64,000 nt of DNA, taken from positions 31,701 through 95,700 of the forward strand of contig JANSYL010000010.1 in NCBI GenBank assembly GCA_024742455.1, written 5' to 3'. This document shows positions 62,439 through 64,000 of the stretch, piece by piece. The notes beneath the pieces were generated by a model. The model worked only from the letters and a program-made list of their open reading frames with translations, was not told the origin of the DNA and did no database searches. Origin of the DNA: Paracoccaceae bacterium. GTDB taxonomy: Bacteria > Pseudomonadota > Alphaproteobacteria > Rhodobacterales > Rhodobacteraceae. The number at the start of each line of letters is the position of its first letter. Positions within the stretch are counted from its first letter, which is position 1. Both the position numbers and the translations under genes were made by a program.

Positions 62439-62798
62439 CGTAGCTCACCTTCGCTACCAGGGTAATGTTGTCCGTTCCATCCAACTTGAGGGCAATACCC
62501 CAGATATCTGCGAAAGGTCACGACTGGATCGACGAGAGCTTTTCGCAGATCGATAAACTTTGCTTCGAGCTTTTTAGCTGCCGTCGTCGTCTTGTCCCGC
62601 GGTTTCCCGAGCACGATGCCAACCAGAGGGCCCGAAGCGACGTCACTGGGATACCTGTCCGGATTACCGATTCTTGTCAGGATCACTTGTTTTCTTGGGA
62701 GTGCTGAAACGGGTCGCGTAGTCGTTGCTTCTGGACATTTGCCTTGGCGTGGGAGACGGAGAGCCTGCCAAAACCTGACGCCTCCCACCTTCTAACAC
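62439..62798. other. Spacer between two O-antigen-ligase-like copies, no supported gene
   Basis: This 360-base stretch separates the intact ligase-like gene from its truncated relative. Minus-strand frames are open for up to about 150 residues, but the sequence has no domain I recognise and it overlaps the intact gene's start. It probably contains the promoter of the intact gene. It is also richer in A and T than the rest of the window, consistent with imported DNA. Confidence 0.45.
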
Positions 62799-63246
62799 TC
62801 AACCAGAGGTAGTTTCGCGATTACGGCTTGAGCCTACGCCCGCCCCCAGAAATCCCCTGCCCCGCATGTATCCATAGGCTACCGCAATAAAGGCCATACC
62901 CGCCTGGCCGTGCTCATTCATCATGGTCGTGTTGCCAAGACCAGCTACGGCAAATCCAACCGCCACTAGCAGACCGCCCACGGCTATGCCGCGATCGACC
63001 GGGTCGTGTTGATCACGGCTGAGAACAATCGGCAGGAATGCCCTGAAGTATAGAAACAGGAGGAGTGTCACGAACACAATGCCCACGAGGCCGCGCTCAA
63101 TCAGCATGGTAGTCCAGAGGTTGTGACCGTGGTTGTAGTGCCAGTAGACGTTGGGGTCGTACTCGAGACCATCCGCCTCAAGAGCGGCACGAACGACCTC
63201 TTATGAAGTCGCAGGACCGAAACTGAACCAGCCAGTTCCAAGGATC
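62799..63246 (-). pseudogene. Truncated O-antigen-ligase-like gene, C-terminal remnant
   Basis: In the frame that ends with TGA at 62799, the remnant aligns without gaps to the C-terminal part of the intact ligase at 61-62.4 kb. LGTGWFSFGPATS/EVVRA here corresponds to FGTGLRSFHISTDPEVVRA there, and HNLWTTMLIERGLVG to HNLWTTTLIERGLVG. The alignment is interrupted by an in-frame TAA at 63201-63203 and ends abruptly at 63246, where an IS3-type terminal sequence begins. The N-terminal two thirds are missing. It is thus a non-functional copy cut by a mobile element and carrying a stop. Confidence 0.85.
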
Positions 63247-63309
63247 TGACCTGAGCCCCGTATACTCCTCCAGTTTGAGGTAGAGTCCGCTCAGCCGAGG
63301 GGACGGACG

Positions 63310-63576
63310 ATGAAGCGAACACGGTTCAGCGAAGAGCAGATCATCGGAATCCTGAAGCAGCACGAGAGCGGCATTTCGACGGCCGACGTGTGCCGGGAAC
63401 ACGGGATCAGCTCGGCGACATTCTACAAGTGGAAGGCGAAGTTCCGCGGGCTCGAAGTGTCGGACGCGCGCCGGCTGAAGGCGCTTGAGGACGAGAACGC
63501 GAAGCTGAAGAAGCTGCTGGCGGAGCAACTCTTGGACAACGCGATGCTGAAAGATGTCGCGTCAAAAAAATGGTGA
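63310..63576 (+). CDS. IS3-family transposase OrfA (HTH subunit)
   Basis: The 88-residue protein is a typical IS3-family OrfA: the helix-turn-helix KRTRFSEEQIIGILKQHESG, CREHGISSATFYKWKAKFRG, and the leucine-zipper-like KALEDENAKLKKLLAEQLLD. It ends in SKKW at an A7 tract (63564-63570). A -1 slip there would join it to OrfB to make the full transposase. Both frames overlap by seven bases. Confidence 0.92.
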   Translation: MKRTRFSEEQIIGILKQHESGISTADVCREHGISSATFYKWKAKFRGLEVSDARRLKALEDENAKLKKLLAEQLLDNAMLKDVASKKW

Positions 63577-63863
63577 CGCCCGCTGCAAGGCGAGAGGCCG
63601 TGGCGCACCTGTGTGAGGCACACGAGGTGAGCCAGCGGCGGGCGTGTTCGGTTCTCGGCGTCGACCGATCAAGCGTGCGCTATCGCAGCGTGCGGCCGGA
63701 CGATGGCGAGCTGCGGCAGGCAATGAAGCAGGTCGCGGCGGAGCGTCGCCGGTTCGGCTATCGGCGGGTGCACGTGATGCTCGCCCGCCAAGGCTGGCAG
63801 GTGAACCAGAAGAAGATGCGGCGGCTCTACCGCGAAGAGAAGCTCCAGGTGCGCAAGCGCGGG
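63570..63863 (+). pseudogene. IS3-family transposase OrfB, truncated
   Basis: The frame starts ATGGTGACGCC at 63570, in the -1 frame relative to OrfA. The first 98 residues are a good OrfB N terminus (HLCEAHEVSQRRACSVLGVD, RRRFGYRRVHVMLARQGWQV, MRRLYREEKLQVRKRG). Beyond that it diverges into unrelated residues and stops at 63954-63956. The DDE catalytic core of about 170 residues is missing, so no active transposase is made. It was cut by the following element. Confidence 0.85.
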
Positions 63864-63881
63864 GAGTGTCTGATCCTCTGT

Positions 63882-63914
63882 GTATCTGAGCGGGCCCATG
63901 CGGTTTTCAGATAC
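63882..63914 (-). repeat. Hairpin near the end of the second element
   Basis: GTATCTGA and TCAGATAC form a perfect 8-bp stem around a 17-base, GC-rich loop (GCGGGCCCATGCGGTTT), just past the stop of the partial transposase frame. It could act as a terminator or protect the element from read-through. No further copy is in the window. Confidence 0.4.
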
Positions 63915-63916
63915 GT

Positions 63917-64000
63917 TCAGGCGTCGAAGCGCCCGGCGAATATTATGGCCAGCTGATTGCGGGCGGCAACCCATTCCCGGACGGCGCGGCCGCCCTTTTC
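63917..64000 (-). CDS. C-terminal end of a probable transposase (partial)
   Basis: Only 27 residues are visible, reading EKGGRAVREWVAARNQLAII and ending FAGRFDA. The basic, arginine-rich tail fits a transposase C terminus, but I cannot assign a family. The 5' part lies beyond base 64000. The call rests mainly on the position inside a disrupted IS3 orfB. Confidence 0.45.
   Translation of the reverse strand, partial: EKGGRAVREWVAARNQLAIIFAGRFDA

Larger units (their letters stand above)
63247..63863 (+). mobile_element. IS3-family insertion sequence (IS407-like group), right end lost
   Basis: The element appears to start at TGACCTGAGCCCCG (63247), which has the TGA...CCC look of IS3-family left ends. 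It follows the ligase remnant directly and precedes orfA by 63 bases. It encodes orfA and orfB in overlapping frames with an A7 tract between. The orfB sequence stops matching the transposase family after GQVRKRG-like LQVRKRG at 63863, where another element begins. The right terminal repeat and any target duplication are therefore not visible. Confidence 0.8.
63864..64000 (-). mobile_element. Probable second insertion element, partial (runs off window)
   Basis: Sequence after 63863 has no match to IS3 orfB. On the minus strand a frame enters from outside and ends at TGA (63917-63919), 53 bases from the junction, as in many insertion sequences. A dyad (GTATCTGA at 63882-63889 and TCAGATAC at 63907-63914) lies between the stop and the junction. 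I read it as the end of a second element inserted in the IS3-like one. The family cannot be named from this much sequence. Confidence 0.55.

Noticed and set aside
62324..62788. Minus-strand frame between the two ligase-like copies
   Set aside because: No recognisable domain, and it overlaps the start of the intact ligase gene in another frame.

Overview
The window is high-GC chromosomal DNA whose gene content points to an alphaproteobacterium of the Rhodobacteraceae (Roseobacter/Rhodobacter type). The evidence is a Sox thiosulfate-oxidation cluster with soxCD, the aerobic (late cobalt insertion) cobalamin pathway with CobN, CobG and CobF, a pcaQ-pcaCHG-pobA protocatechuate cluster, a monomeric NADP-isocitrate dehydrogenase, and TAXI-type TRAP transport. 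This assignment is inferred from gene content alone. I saw no rRNA, tRNA or CRISPR array.

Layout. (a) 1-6.6 kb: the 3' part of a sox operon (soxB end, soxC, soxD, soxE-like cytochrome, soxF), then a DUF302 protein and a YeeE/YedE sulfur transporter preceded by an FNR-like box. (b) 6.7-15.1 kb: mostly minus-strand housekeeping genes (FkbM methyltransferase, MDR oxidoreductase, trpB, trpF, lapA, ihfB), with pth and a DUF2237 gene on the plus strand. An unusual small locus at 9.9-11.2 kb holds two paralogous acidic-tailed secreted proteins and a membrane-anchored LuxR-type regulator split by an apparent one-base frameshift. (c) 15.2-19.3 kb: monomeric isocitrate dehydrogenase, then a divergent cobalt-type nitrile hydratase operon. 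(d) 19.3-34.0 kb: a cobalamin riboswitch followed by cobW-N-G-H-I-J-(K, reversed)-L-E-M-B-A, then a second cobalamin riboswitch, a CbiM-like cobalt permease, a clear intrinsic terminator, and cobF. (e) 34.0-42.6 kb: phosphoglucomutase, CopA copper ATPase, and sugar-nucleotide genes (UDP-glucose dehydrogenase, ManC-type bifunctional enzyme, phosphomannomutase). (f) 42.6-47.4 kb: pcaQ divergent from pcaC-pcaH-pcaG-pobA and a BKACE-family enzyme. (g) 47.4-60.6 kb: SulP permease, OpgH glucosyltransferase, FkbM methyltransferase, an overlapping ABC-transporter/glycosyltransferase operon, a cytochrome b561 gene with no normal start codon, and a TRAP-TAXI operon with DUF1850. (h) 60.6-64 kb: a decayed, mobile-element-rich end with one intact O-antigen-ligase-like gene and a second truncated copy. 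The second copy is cut by an IS3-family element, which is itself interrupted by another probable insertion element running off the window.

Working together: the Sox genes oxidise thiosulfate/sulfide in the periplasm. The riboswitch-controlled genes make and feed cobalamin, with cobalt also needed by the adjacent nitrile hydratase. pobA and pcaHGC take 4-hydroxybenzoate through protocatechuate into the beta-ketoadipate pathway. pgm, ugd, manC, the phosphomannomutase, the glycosyltransferases and the ligase supply surface polysaccharide. The most unusual items are the split membrane LuxR locus, the cytochrome b561 start codon, the reversed cobK overlapping both neighbours, and the nested insertions at the right end.
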